Assembly (NCBI RefSeq): GCF_028823535.1
Contig: NZ_JAQIYM010000017.1
Location: 62,001-126,000, forward strand
Source: Pseudomonas serbica
Lineage (GTDB): Bacteria > Pseudomonadota > Gammaproteobacteria > Pseudomonadales > Pseudomonadaceae
DNA length: 64,000 bases
Direction of reading: 5' to 3'
Made by a program: the position numbers and the translations under genes. How positions within the stretch are numbered: the first letter of the stretch is position 1; each line of letters starts with the position of its first letter. The notes below the pieces were generated by a model. The model saw only the letters and a list, made by a program, of their open reading frames with translations, ran no database searches and had not been told where the DNA came from. Shown here piece by piece: positions 1 through 8,555 of this stretch.

Positions 1-1140
1 CTGATCCAGCACCGCCATGACGCGGCTTGCCTCGGCCGGTTGCGAGGTGGCGAACAGGTCATCGGTGTACTCGCCGTGCTGGCACAGGTTCAGCAGCATG
101 ACCTCCGCTTTGCTATAGGCGAATCCGGGGCGGAATACCCGATCAAGCGCTTCGACGGCCGTCCTGGTCAGCAGACGCACATCATCCGTTGGATAGGGTA
201 GATCCACCACCACACCGTTCGCGTATTTGGCTTCCTCGGGATTGAACATGCCGGTACGGATACTGACCCTGATCTTCTTGCACAGCGAATTCTGAGCCCT
301 GAGTTTTTCCGAGGCGCGCATCATGTAGGTGGCGACGGCCTCCTTGATCGGTGGCAGCTCTTTGAGCCTCATGCCGAACATTCGGCTGCAGCAGATCTCC
401 TGCTTCGGTGGGTCCGGTTCATCCAGCTCCAGGCACGGCGTACCCGCCAGTTCCCGGGCGGTTTTCTCGATCACCACGCTGAAGTGCTTGCGCAACGACC
501 AGGCATCCGCCTTGGCCAGATCCATGGCTGACTTGATGCCCAGTGCGTTCAAGTGCACTTTCATGCGCCGGCCCACGCCCCACGCTTCACCCACGTCGGT
601 GTTGCGCAGCACCCAGTCACGTTTTAGCGGGTCGCAAATATTCACTACGCCACCGGTTTGCGCCTGCAAGCGTTTCGCCGTGTGGTTGGCCAGCTTGGCC
701 AACGTCTTGGTCGGGGCGATGCCAACGCCGACCGGAATACCGGTGCACCGCAACACCTGGCTGCGAATCCGCCGACCAAGGACGTCCAGCCCTTCGATGC
801 CGGTCAGGTCGGCAAACGCCTCATCGATGCTGTACACCTCGACCGCCGGCACCATCGACTCGATCAGTGTCATCACCCGCTCGCTCATGTCGCCATACAG
901 GGCATAGTTCGACGAGAAGGCGACGATACCCTGCTGACGAAGTTTGTCCTTTATCTGGAAATACGGTTCGCCCATCTTCACAAAAGGCTTGGCGTCGTAG
1001 CTGCGCGCGATGACGCAGCCATCGTTGTTCGACAGGACGACGATCGGGACCTTGGCCAGGTCCGGGCGAAACACCCGTTCGCAACTGGCATAGAAGCTGT
1101 TGCAATCGATAAGACCGTAGACCGGCGCTGGCTTAGACAT
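1..1140 (-). CDS. umuC: UmuC, Y-family DNA polymerase V catalytic subunit (3' end beyond window)
   Basis: Error-prone translesion polymerase subunit that works with processed UmuD at stalled forks. The 380 visible codons are open to the left edge, so roughly the last 40 residues are missing. The N-terminus shows the Y-family palm motif (YGLIDCNSFYASCERVF), then LSNNDGCVIARS, and the catalytic YSIDEAF around residue 100. Near the edge is the family's C-terminal region (DLFATSQPAEASRVMAVLDQ). The ATG lies inside the end of umuD (8 bp overlap), so the two are translationally coupled in a LexA-controlled operon. The identification is secure; only the C-terminus is unseen. Confidence 0.93.
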   Translation of the reverse strand, partial: MSKPAPVYGLIDCNSFYASCERVFRPDLAKVPIVVLSNNDGCVIARSYDAKPFVKMGEPYFQIKDKLRQQGIVAFSSNYALYGDMSERVMTLIESMVPAVEVYSIDEAFADLTGIEGLDVLGRRIRSQVLRCTGIPVGVGIAPTKTLAKLANHTAKRLQAQTGGVVNICDPLKRDWVLRNTDVGEAWGVGRRMKVHLNALGIKSAMDLAKADAWSLRKHFSVVIEKTARELAGTPCLELDEPDPPKQEICCSRMFGMRLKELPPIKEAVATYMMRASEKLRAQNSLCKKIRVSIRTGMFNPEEAKYANGVVVDLPYPTDDVRLLTRTAVEALDRVFRPGFAYSKAEVMLLNLCQHGEYTDDLFATSQPAEASRVMAVLDQ

Positions 1141-1558
1141 GGCTGCGCACACTGCCCGTGATCACACCCCAGATCGACAACTCGTCACTTTCCAGTACAT
1201 AGCGGGGCGGGTATTTGGGGTTCTCCGACAGCAGGATCACGTCCTTGCCGCGAATGCACAGGCGCTTGCACACCGGATCGTTATTCAGCAAGGCAACGAC
1301 AATATGGCCATGGGCCGGTTCTAGCGAGCGATCCACGATCGCCAGATCACCCTCAAAAATTCCCGCGCCCTGCATGCTCTCCCCGGTGATCGATACCAGG
1401 TAGACGTGCGGTGCGCGGATATTGAGCACCTCATCCAGGGAGATGTGCGCCTCGATGTGGTCCGCGGCCGGCGATGGAAAACCCGCTGGCACCTGGAACA
1501 GGCAGAGCGGCAGTTTCCGACCGCCCTGGCCGATAGGTCCTAAAATTGCAAAGCTCAT
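1133..1558 (-). CDS. umuD: UmuD, S24-family self-cleaving DNA polymerase V subunit
   Basis: RecA-stimulated serine autoprotease that becomes UmuD' and partners UmuC. The length (141 aa) is normal for UmuD. The Ala25-Gly26 cleavage site lies in VPAGFPSPA. The catalytic Ser61 is in TGESMQGAGI and the general base Lys98 in DPVCKRL, matching the Ser/Lys dyad of E. coli UmuD (Ser60/Lys97). It is the first gene of umuDC. A LexA box 17 bp upstream of the start codon indicates SOS control. Confidence 0.94.
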   Translation of the reverse strand: MSFAILGPIGQGGRKLPLCLFQVPAGFPSPAADHIEAHISLDEVLNIRAPHVYLVSITGESMQGAGIFEGDLAIVDRSLEPAHGHIVVALLNNDPVCKRLCIRGKDVILLSENPKYPPRYVLESDELSIWGVITGSVRSHV

Positions 1559-1574
1559 GACGCACGACTTCCGA

Positions 1575-1594
1575 TACTGTACGAATATACAGTT
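1575..1594 (-). promoter_or_regulatory. LexA (SOS) box upstream of umuDC
   Basis: TACTGTACGAATATACAGTT carries the invariant CTGT-N8-ACAG arms (1577-1592) and differs from the E. coli consensus at only a few central positions. It sits immediately upstream of the umuD start, the expected place for repression by LexA. Confidence 0.9.
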
Positions 1595-1732
1595 AACGGC
1601 CAGAAGGCTTTGCGGTCAATTTTTTTGTAGGAAAATTCTGATAGGCGGACGCATCAGTTCAGTCAGTGTCGCGGTTGCGGAACACCTGGTGAACATTGCG
1701 CAAACTTTCACTTTCCTGAAGCCAATAAAAAA

Positions 1733-1757
1733 CCCCGTAGATCACTGATCTACGGGG
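1733..1757 (-). terminator. Rho-independent terminator after tRNA-Cys
   Basis: A perfect 11 bp stem (CCCCGTAGATC / GATCTACGGGG) with a 3-nt loop is followed on the minus strand by a T-run (AAAAAA on the plus strand just left of the stem). It begins 10 bp after the tRNA-Cys CCA, so tRNA-Cys is the last member of its transcript. Confidence 0.9.
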
Positions 1758-1767
1758 CTATTTATAG

Positions 1768-1841
1768 TGGAGGCCGAGGTCGGAATCGAACCGGCGTAGG
1801 CGGATTTGCAATCCGCTGCATAACCATTTTGCTACTCGGCC
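1768..1841 (-). tRNA. tRNA-Cys(GCA), CCA encoded
   Basis: 74 nt cloverleaf with acceptor GGCCGAG/CTCGGCC, anticodon stem-loop GCGGATTGCAAATCCGC (anticodon GCA), T-loop TTCGATT and an encoded 3' CCA. In Pseudomonas this gene normally follows tRNA-Gly in the pgsA operon (family knowledge). Here about 12.4 kb of island DNA separates the two. Confidence 0.95.
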
Positions 1842-1886
1842 TCAAAACATCTGCTGTCAGTAGCGCGACATCAAATGCGTAAAAAC

Positions 1887-1915
1887 TGGAGCGGGAAACG
1901 AGATCTTGATCTCGC
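1887..1915 (-). repeat. Partial duplicate of the tRNA-Gly 3' end (candidate att site)
   Basis: On the minus strand this reads as GCGAG, a changed T-loop (ATCAAGAT instead of TTCGAGT), then CTCGTTTCCCGCTCCA, which is the last 16 nt of tRNA-Gly including CCA. It copies the T-arm and acceptor 3' half of the tRNA at 14225-14252. The matching part adjacent to the tRNA 3' end is the usual footprint of integration into a tRNA gene. Confidence 0.8.
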
Positions 1916-2109
1916 TCTATCTCCTTGAAAACATTGAGCTTTTTCAGCCGTCAGTGCTTTCGATGGCGTGAATTATGTACTCATTTCCCGGAGCTTGCAA
2001 CCCCTTGATTTCAAAAAAATTTCTGAGGGTATCTTCGCCCTGCCTGGGGCACCCTGCACGTCCGATTCAGTTGACGAAGAATGGCGGGCACCCAGTGCCG
2101 ATTCGAACA
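1916..2109. other. Island left margin without a gene
   Basis: About 190 bp between the att-like repeat and the end of the ATPase gene. I see no convincing ORF, no clear terminator for the ATPase, and no obvious minus-strand promoter for tRNA-Cys, which must be transcribed through or from here. Confidence 0.5.
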
Positions 2110-4392
2110 TTAGCGCCAATCCAGGTATCGAAACAGTTCCTCCTCCTGCTCGAAGTGCAGTTGCACGAGGGTATCCAGACGAATCAACAGGTGTTGAATC
2201 TCATCAGCAGAAATCGATGCCGACTCGGAACGGAAGTCACTGCACATGCGCGCCAGCAAATGGACAAGGCGAAAAATTTCCCGGTGAGCGTGGCTCATGG
2301 CCGCCATCGGGTCCTCGCCCGGCATGTTCCGTGTCAGCAGAGGATACAAGGTATTTTCATCTTCCCGTTCATGGTGCACGAGTGACGTTTGCAGCTTGTC
2401 GACCAATTCCAGCAAGTCGGCCTGTGCTTGCGCACGTGGTCGCTGATTGAAGTCGCTGGCCAGTTGGTGCAGATCGCTCAGCACGCGGGAGAGTTGCTGG
2501 TGTTCGTCTTGCAGTCGATCCATGTGTGCTGCAGAAAGCTTTCGCTTACTGCGCCCTCGTAACGGCCCCAATGCCCGCAGGGCATTAACGATGATCACGA
2601 CATCGATGCCTTCCTGTACTACGGCTCCGATCAGCGGTGGCAAGTAACCAAGGCCTGCCACTACCATGGCGAGCAACGACATTCCCATGCCAACCAGCAC
2701 ACCCTGGCGAGCGATGAAGCGGGTTTGTCGGGCAATGTCCAGCGCCTCGACCAGGCGATCAAGACGATCCACCAACAGGACGACACCGGCGGCTTGCGCA
2801 GAAGCCGTGGCACCACTGGCGCCCATGGCCACGCCGACGTTAGCCGCTGCCAATGCAGGCGCATCGTTGATGCCATCGCCGACCATCAGCGTGCTCATGC
2901 GCTGGCAACCTTGCTCTACAGCGCGCACTTTGTCCTCAGGCGTCATCCCGGCACGCAGTTCGTCAATGCCTGCCGACAGTGCAATCATCTCGGCAGTTTC
3001 CAAACGATCCCCGGTCAGCATGACGATCCTCTCGATACCTTTGTTGCGCAGTCGACGCAGGGTTTGTGGCGTTTCGCGGCGAACGGTATCCGAAAAAATC
3101 AGCAGGCCAGCAAGTTGCCCATCCACCTCGATGAAGCTCCCGCTGCACGCAAGATAATCCATGTGGCGAAGCATGGCTGACGACCATTCAGTCGCAGAGG
3201 CATCATTGCCAACAAAAGATAGTGTGCCGAAGCGCACACGCGTACCCTCGATTCGCCCACAAAGCCCGGCGCCCGGGGTTTCCTCCACATCCTGTGGGAC
3301 GCCAAGGGGCAATTGGCGCTGATGCGCCGCTTCGACGATGGCCTGGGAGACGGGGTGAGTCGAGGCCTGCGCCAGCGAAGCGGCCAGGACAAGTAAATGC
3401 TGCGGATCGGCAAGTCCATTGACTTCAATCGATTGCAGATGAGCATGCCCGCTGGTGAGGGTGCCGGTCTTGTCAAAAAAAACCTGTTTGACCCCTGCCA
3501 GCGCTTCCAGCGTCGCTCCATCCTTGATCAGGATCCCGCGCCGTGCCGCTCTCGAAATACCTGACATGATGGAAATGGGCACCGCCAAGATCAACGGGCA
3601 AGGGGTAGCCACCACCAGCACCGCCAACGCTCGCAAGGGATCGCCACTCATTTGCCAGGCCACGGCGGCAATCAGCAACGTCAGCGGTATGAAGAACAAC
3701 GCATAACGATCAGCCATTCGCACAAAAGGCGCACGTGAACGGCGGGCGGCCTCGGCCAGCCGAACGATCCCGGCATAGGTACTTTGAGCTGAGGTCCGTG
3801 TAGCGGTCAGCAGGAAGGGTGCCCCAACGTTGGAAATGCCACTGGGCAGTGGCTCTCCCTCACGATGGGTGACGGGCAACGACTCACCGCTGAGTGCCGA
3901 TTCGTCCACAATGGCGGTCGCGCTGAGCAGGCGGCCGTCGACCGGCACTACTTCGCCCAGTCGTACCAGCAATGTTTGATGGGGCTGGATTTGCTCAACA
4001 GGGATCTTGCGTAAGGCACCCTCTTCCTGCAACCAGGCAAAACGTGGCGCGCGTTCGGTGAGTGCCCGCAGTTCGCGTTCAGCGCGTTGTTTGGTGAAAA
4101 ATTCCAGAGTACGCCCGGATGCCAGCATCAAGGCAATCACCGCAGCCACCAAATTCTGCTGGAAGCCAAGCGCGGCGATTATCGACAGCAATGCGATCAA
4201 GTCGACACCCGCCTCCCCTCGCGCCAGCCGCCTGACAATCTCGAAGAGCAGGATCAAGGCCATCACCAGGCTACCCGCCGCCCAGCAGATCGATGCCCAG
4301 TCAGATCGATGCGCAAGATGCGCGACGCCCCCGACCAACAGCGTCAGGGCGGTGAGCAACAACAACATGGGGTCCAGCCATTTACTGAGCAT
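2110..4392 (-). CDS. P1B-5-type metal-transporting P-type ATPase with C-terminal hemerythrin domain
   Basis: 760 aa inner-membrane metal efflux ATPase. There is no N-terminal HMA domain; membrane helices start near residue 8. Landmarks are the actuator SGES (168-171), the TPCP membrane metal site (263-266), the phosphorylated Asp in DKTGTLT (307-313), the HP motif (346-347) and hinge GDGIND (505-510). Residues about 620-760 form a hemerythrin-like HHE domain with His631, His673/674, His701/703 and His746. TPCP plus a C-terminal hemerythrin domain is the P1B-5 signature; the characterised member Nia of Sinorhizobium exports Ni and Fe. Divergent from hsp20, with a degenerate Fnr-like box between them. 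The substrate here is inferred. Confidence 0.88.
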   Translation of the reverse strand: MLSKWLDPMLLLLTALTLLVGGVAHLAHRSDWASICWAAGSLVMALILLFEIVRRLARGEAGVDLIALLSIIAALGFQQNLVAAVIALMLASGRTLEFFTKQRAERELRALTERAPRFAWLQEEGALRKIPVEQIQPHQTLLVRLGEVVPVDGRLLSATAIVDESALSGESLPVTHREGEPLPSGISNVGAPFLLTATRTSAQSTYAGIVRLAEAARRSRAPFVRMADRYALFFIPLTLLIAAVAWQMSGDPLRALAVLVVATPCPLILAVPISIMSGISRAARRGILIKDGATLEALAGVKQVFFDKTGTLTSGHAHLQSIEVNGLADPQHLLVLAASLAQASTHPVSQAIVEAAHQRQLPLGVPQDVEETPGAGLCGRIEGTRVRFGTLSFVGNDASATEWSSAMLRHMDYLACSGSFIEVDGQLAGLLIFSDTVRRETPQTLRRLRNKGIERIVMLTGDRLETAEMIALSAGIDELRAGMTPEDKVRAVEQGCQRMSTLMVGDGINDAPALAAANVGVAMGASGATASAQAAGVVLLVDRLDRLVEALDIARQTRFIARQGVLVGMGMSLLAMVVAGLGYLPPLIGAVVQEGIDVVIIVNALRALGPLRGRSKRKLSAAHMDRLQDEHQQLSRVLSDLHQLASDFNQRPRAQAQADLLELVDKLQTSLVHHEREDENTLYPLLTRNMPGEDPMAAMSHAHREIFRLVHLLARMCSDFRSESASISADEIQHLLIRLDTLVQLHFEQEEELFRYLDWR

Positions 4393-4486
4393 CGAGGCTT
4401 AACCTTTGCGATCTGGCTCATTCATTGAAGCAGGCCACAAGCCAAGTGAAGGCGACAATTGGAAAGAACAGGTGTTTGCCCTCTTT

Positions 4487-4500
4487 CTGATCCAGGTCAA
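4487..4500. promoter_or_regulatory. Degenerate Fnr/ANR-like box between ATPase gene and hsp20
   Basis: CTGATCCAGGTCAA is one mismatch per half-site from TTGAT-N4-ATCAA. A weak -10-like GAAACT begins 28.5 bp from its centre towards hsp20. The same CTGAT-N4-GTCAA form recurs at 13400-13413. Confidence 0.45.
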
Positions 4501-4570
4501 ACACGCTTGGGACGTTCAGCAGAAACTAGAGTCAGCCGTCAATCATCACGTACGATGAAGGAGTGTAGAA

Positions 4571-5113
4571 ATGAGCAATTCCGTGAAAAAAATGCCCGTG
4601 ACCAACGACGTCAAGGCCGCTCAACAATCAGCTGGCAATGATCTTTGGCGCCCCTTGGAAAAACTCCGGCAACAGGTTGATCACCTGTTCGAGGACTTCG
4701 GCCACCGCTCAAACCTGTCTCCCTTCAGCCGTGGCCTGTTTGATGTGGATCCCTTCTGGCGCAGGGAGCTTGGCGGTCACAGCCTGCCTGCCGTGGACAT
4801 CACCGAGAAAGACAACAGTTTCGAAATCACTGCCGAGTTGCCCGGCATGGATCAGAAAAACATCGAGGTCAAACTGTCCAATGGCAGCCTGATCATCAAA
4901 GGGGAAAAGAAACAAGACAAGGAAGAAAAACACAAAGGCTATTACCTCAGCGAGCGTCACTACGGTTCCTTTGAGCGGGTGTTCAGCCTTCCCAAAGGGG
5001 TCGATGCCGATAAGATCGAGGCGAGTTTCAGCAAAGGCGTGCTGAGCCTCTCGCTGCCGAAAAAGCCTGAAGCCATGAATGCCGATAAAGTCGTGCAGAT
5101 CAAAGCCGACTGA
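4571..5113 (+). CDS. Hsp20/alpha-crystallin family small heat shock protein
   Basis: 180 aa ATP-independent holdase chaperone. It has a variable N-terminal arm (1-70), an alpha-crystallin domain from about 73 to 165 (VDITEKDNSFEITAELPGMD, then GSLIIKGEKK and the GVLSLSLPK strand with the A-x-x-x-G-V-L signature FSKGVLSLSLPK) and a short C-terminal tail. The ribosome site AAGGAG lies 8 bp before the ATG. It is monocistronic and closed by a strong terminator. Its position among Fnr-boxed genes suggests low-oxygen or stationary-phase induction instead of, or beside, heat induction. Confidence 0.93.
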   Translation: MSNSVKKMPVTNDVKAAQQSAGNDLWRPLEKLRQQVDHLFEDFGHRSNLSPFSRGLFDVDPFWRRELGGHSLPAVDITEKDNSFEITAELPGMDQKNIEVKLSNGSLIIKGEKKQDKEEKHKGYYLSERHYGSFERVFSLPKGVDADKIEASFSKGVLSLSLPKKPEAMNADKVVQIKAD

Positions 5114-5132
5114 CGCTGGGGCAACCTGTATT

Positions 5133-5157
5133 CGGCCGGGGAACCGGCCGTTTTTTT
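5133..5157 (+). terminator. Rho-independent terminator after hsp20
   Basis: Stem CGGCCGG / CCGGCCG with loop GGAA is followed by seven T residues, 19 bp after the hsp20 stop codon. Confidence 0.9.
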
Positions 5158-5189
5158 GGTGTTTTCGAGCCGCAGTTGCCGCGTAGTAC

Positions 5190-7562
5190 TTAACGACCCG
5201 CTTGCGTCCATTGCCAATTCAGGACCTGGGGCATGTCCTGCCCATGTTCGATGAGATAGAGCTTGTGCCGCTCCATCGTCGACCAGTATCGCGCCTTTGC
5301 GAGCGGAATCAGATCCTGCAGACGAGGCACGCGCTCTATGACGTCCAGCGCCAGCTGATAACGGTCCAGATTGTTGATTACTGCCATGTCGAAAGGGGTG
5401 GTGGTCGCGCCCTCTTCCTTGAAGCCTCGCACGTGAAAGTTCTGATGATTGGTGCGCTTGTACAGCAAGCGGTGAATCAGCGCCGGGTAGCCGTGGAAAG
5501 CGAATATCACCGGTTTGTCCAGCGTAAAAAGATCATCGAACTCACTGTCGGGTATGCCATGGGGATGCTGGTACGACGGCTGCAGCACCATCAGGTCCAC
5601 GACGTTGACCACCCGAACTCGCAAGTCCGGCACGTACTCGCGCAACAAGGTGACGGCGGCCAGCGTTTCCAGGGTAGGCACATCACCAGCGCAGGCCATT
5701 ACCACATCCGGATCCTCGTCATCGCGGCACGCCCAGTCCCATCGACCGATACCCTTCTGGCAGTGCCCAATGGCTGCATCGATATCCAGCCACTGCCATT
5801 CCAGCTGTTTGCCAGCGACGATGACATTGATGTAATTGCGGCTTCTGAGGCAGTGGTCCGTCACTGACAGCAGGCAATTGGCATCGGGAGGCAAATAGAT
5901 CCGGGCTATGTCGGACTTTTTATTGGCTACCAGATCGATGAACCCCGGGTCCTGGTGGGAAAACCCGTTATGGTCCTGACGCCAGACGTGGGATGTCAGC
6001 AAATAATTCAGCGAAGCAATGGGTTGACGCCAAGGTACTTCAGCGGCGGTCTTCAGCCATTTGGCATGCTGGTTGACCATTGAATCGACAATATGGATGA
6101 AGGCCTCGTAACAGGACAACACACCATGACGTCCAGTCAGTAGATAGCCCTCGAGCCAGCCCTCGCAGACCTGCTCACTGAGAATCTCCATCACTCGCCC
6201 ATCGGCGGCCAGATTCAGGTCGTCCGGCTCCAGCGGGTCCATCCATGCCTTGGCGCTGATGTCATAGACCGCATCGAGACGATTGGAGGCAGTTTCATCC
6301 GGGCCGAACAGGCGGAAATTCCGGGACGCCAGGTTATTTTTCATCACATCGCGCAAATACGTACCCATCACCCGTGTAGCCTCCGCGCGCAGGCTGCCAG
6401 GTGCATCAGACTTCACGGCATAATCGCGAAATCGCGGCAAATCCAGAGGGCGCATCAACACACCACCATTGGCATGGGGGTTAGCGCTCATCCGTCGGTG
6501 TCCGGTCGGCGCCAGCGCTGCAATATCGGGCAATAACGCACCATTTTCATCAAACAGTTCATCAGGCCGATAACTGTTGAGCCACTCTTCCAGCTGGCGC
6601 AGATGCAATGGCTGTGCGAAATCGGTCAACGGCACTTGATGCGCGCGGCACGTGCCTTCGACTCGATGACCATCGACGAACTTCGGACCGGTCCAGCCTT
6701 TGGGCGTGCGCAACACCAGCATGGGCCACAGCGGCCGTTGCGGCGGCGCGGATTGCCCGGGTCGTCGTGCATCATGCTGAATATCAGCAATTTTCAGAAC
6801 CATCGTGTCCAGTGTCTGCGCCAGTGCTTGATGCACCTGCAGCGGGTCATCGCCTTCGACGAAGTACGGATCGTAGCCATAGCCATACAACAGGGCCGAG
6901 AGTTCATCCTCACTGATTCTGGACAGTACGGTGGGATTGGCGATTTTGTAGCCATTGAGGTGCAGGATGGGCAATACCGCTCCGTCCCGCGCAGGGTTGA
7001 GAAACTTGTTGGAGTGCCAACTGGCTGCCAGTGTCCCTGTCTCGGCCTCGCCGTCACCGATCACGCAAGCGACAATCAGATCCGGATTGTCAAACGCGGC
7101 ACCGTAGGCGTGGGCCAGGCTATAACCCAGTTCGCCACCTTCATGGATTGATCCCGGGATTTGCGCCGATACATGGCTGGAGATGCCGTACGGCCAGGAG
7201 AACTGGCGAAACAGGCGAAGCAGGCCGTTTTCATTACACTCCACGGAGGGGCAGAATTCGGTATAGGTGCCCTCGAGGTAGGTCTGGGCGACCACCGCCG
7301 GTCCGCCATGGCCGGGACCGGCAATGAAAATCATGTTCAGGTCGTACTGTTTGATCAATCGATTCAGATGGGTATAGATCAGGTTCAGCCCGGGCGTCGT
7401 CCCCCAATGGCCCAGCAGCCGCGGCTTGATGTGCGCCAGGGTCAGGGGTTGTTTGAGTAGCGGATTGGCTCTCAGGTAAATCTGCCCTACCGCCAGATAG
7501 TTGGATGCCCGCCAATAAGCATCCAGGCCCTCCAGTTGTTCAGCATTCAGGAAATTGCTCAT
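5190..7562 (-). CDS. xfp: Phosphoketolase (xylulose-5-phosphate/fructose-6-phosphate)
   Basis: TPP enzyme that splits xylulose 5-P or fructose 6-P with phosphate to acetyl-P plus a triose- or tetrose-P, giving ATP-yielding acetate without pyruvate oxidation. The product is 790 aa, typical of the family. Motifs: GHWGTTPGLNLIYTH near the N-terminus, GPGHGGPA, the TPP-binding GDGEAETG, and a C-terminal Xfp domain (HQDPGF). I chose the ATG at 7562 because GGAG lies 8 bp upstream; an in-frame ATG five codons earlier has no good ribosome site. Divergent from the Fnr-like gene, with a perfect Fnr box between them and CAGAAT as -10. Confidence 0.94.
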   Translation of the reverse strand: MSNFLNAEQLEGLDAYWRASNYLAVGQIYLRANPLLKQPLTLAHIKPRLLGHWGTTPGLNLIYTHLNRLIKQYDLNMIFIAGPGHGGPAVVAQTYLEGTYTEFCPSVECNENGLLRLFRQFSWPYGISSHVSAQIPGSIHEGGELGYSLAHAYGAAFDNPDLIVACVIGDGEAETGTLAASWHSNKFLNPARDGAVLPILHLNGYKIANPTVLSRISEDELSALLYGYGYDPYFVEGDDPLQVHQALAQTLDTMVLKIADIQHDARRPGQSAPPQRPLWPMLVLRTPKGWTGPKFVDGHRVEGTCRAHQVPLTDFAQPLHLRQLEEWLNSYRPDELFDENGALLPDIAALAPTGHRRMSANPHANGGVLMRPLDLPRFRDYAVKSDAPGSLRAEATRVMGTYLRDVMKNNLASRNFRLFGPDETASNRLDAVYDISAKAWMDPLEPDDLNLAADGRVMEILSEQVCEGWLEGYLLTGRHGVLSCYEAFIHIVDSMVNQHAKWLKTAAEVPWRQPIASLNYLLTSHVWRQDHNGFSHQDPGFIDLVANKKSDIARIYLPPDANCLLSVTDHCLRSRNYINVIVAGKQLEWQWLDIDAAIGHCQKGIGRWDWACRDDEDPDVVMACAGDVPTLETLAAVTLLREYVPDLRVRVVNVVDLMVLQPSYQHPHGIPDSEFDDLFTLDKPVIFAFHGYPALIHRLLYKRTNHQNFHVRGFKEEGATTTPFDMAVINNLDRYQLALDVIERVPRLQDLIPLAKARYWSTMERHKLYLIEHGQDMPQVLNWQWTQAGR

Positions 7563-7633
7563 GCACTTCTCCGCCAAAGGACCGGGCTGTTGATAGGCCT
7601 CAACCGATTCTGGGAGTCTGAGGCGCTCAAGAC

Positions 7634-7647
7634 TTGATTTACATCAA
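7634..7647. promoter_or_regulatory. Perfect Fnr/ANR box between xfp and the Fnr-like gene
   Basis: TTGATTTACATCAA matches TTGAT-N4-ATCAA exactly. CAGAAT (7612 to 7607, minus) and TAAAAG (7669-7674, plus) each begin 28.5 bp from its centre, as expected for class II Fnr activation in both directions. Confidence 0.88.
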
Positions 7648-7787
7648 ATGCCCACGTCGCCATTTGGGTAAAAGTGCATAAAGGATGGTCCGCTGGTCGA
7701 TTACACCAGCTATCCCGGGAATCCGGGGCGTGTCAGCTGCCACACCGCCTATCCTTAGGGGGTCATCCGCCATTGACTTCCCTTCTC

Positions 7788-8534
7788 ATGCCTGACATCC
7801 GCGCTGTACAAGTACATTTCCTGAAGGCTGCGTGCACAAACTGCAGTGTGATGGAGCTATGCCTGCCCATCGGCATGACCGGCCCGGAAGTCGAGCGTCT
7901 GGACACGTTGATCGTGCAACGCTTCAAGGTCAAAAAGGGCGCAGCGCTGTACCGCGCAGGCGATCCGTTGCGCTCGCTTTATGCGGTGCGAATCGGCTCG
8001 TTCAAGACCAGCATCCTTTCGATCGATGGCCGCGAGCAAGTCACGGGGTTCCAGATCCCCGGCGAAATGCTTGGGCTGGACGCCATCAGCACGGATCTGC
8101 ATGCGTGCGATGCGGTAGCCCTTGAAGATAGCGAAGTCTGCCCCATCCACTTTGCTCACCTGGAAGAACTTGCCCATGAGCTGCCTTCCCTGCAGCACAA
8201 TCTGAACAAAATCCTCAGCCGGGAGATCGTGCGCGATCACGACATGTTGATGATGCTGGGCAACATGAGCTCGGACGAGCGTCTGGCAGCCTTCTTGCTG
8301 AACCTGTCGCAACGTTTGAAGACCCGTGGCTATTCATCGACGGATTTCGTCTTGAAAATGCGCCGCGAGGAAATTGGCTCGTACCTGGGGCTGCGCCTGG
8401 AAACCATTTGTCGGGGCATCGCACACCTGCGGGATCAGGCACTTGTGGAAATCTCAGGCCGTGACGTGAAAATCCTTGATCTGGAAGGCCTCAAGCAGTT
8501 GATTGCCGGCTGCCATCGCCCTCCCGTCTGTTGA
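7788..8534 (+). CDS. Fe-S-type Crp/Fnr-family transcriptional regulator (ANR-like)
   Basis: 248 aa oxygen (or NO) sensing regulator. Cys16, Cys19 and Cys25 have the C-x2-C-x5-C spacing of Fnr, and Cys118 in SEVCPIHF matches the fourth cluster ligand. A cyclic-nucleotide-fold domain (about 35-140), dimer helix and C-terminal winged helix follow. The recognition helix reads LETICRG (204-210), with Cys208 where Fnr has Ser212. The start is the ATG before PDIRAV, which puts the Cys motif at the usual depth; a TTG five codons upstream, 10 bp after AGGGGG, is an alternative. It probably controls the island boxes and its own promoter. It is not the housekeeping anr itself, judging by its divergence and island location. 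Confidence 0.9.
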   Translation: MPDIRAVQVHFLKAACTNCSVMELCLPIGMTGPEVERLDTLIVQRFKVKKGAALYRAGDPLRSLYAVRIGSFKTSILSIDGREQVTGFQIPGEMLGLDAISTDLHACDAVALEDSEVCPIHFAHLEELAHELPSLQHNLNKILSREIVRDHDMLMMLGNMSSDERLAAFLLNLSQRLKTRGYSSTDFVLKMRREEIGSYLGLRLETICRGIAHLRDQALVEISGRDVKILDLEGLKQLIAGCHRPPVC

Positions 8535-8555
8535 CCCCGTCGACCGGGCATCATT

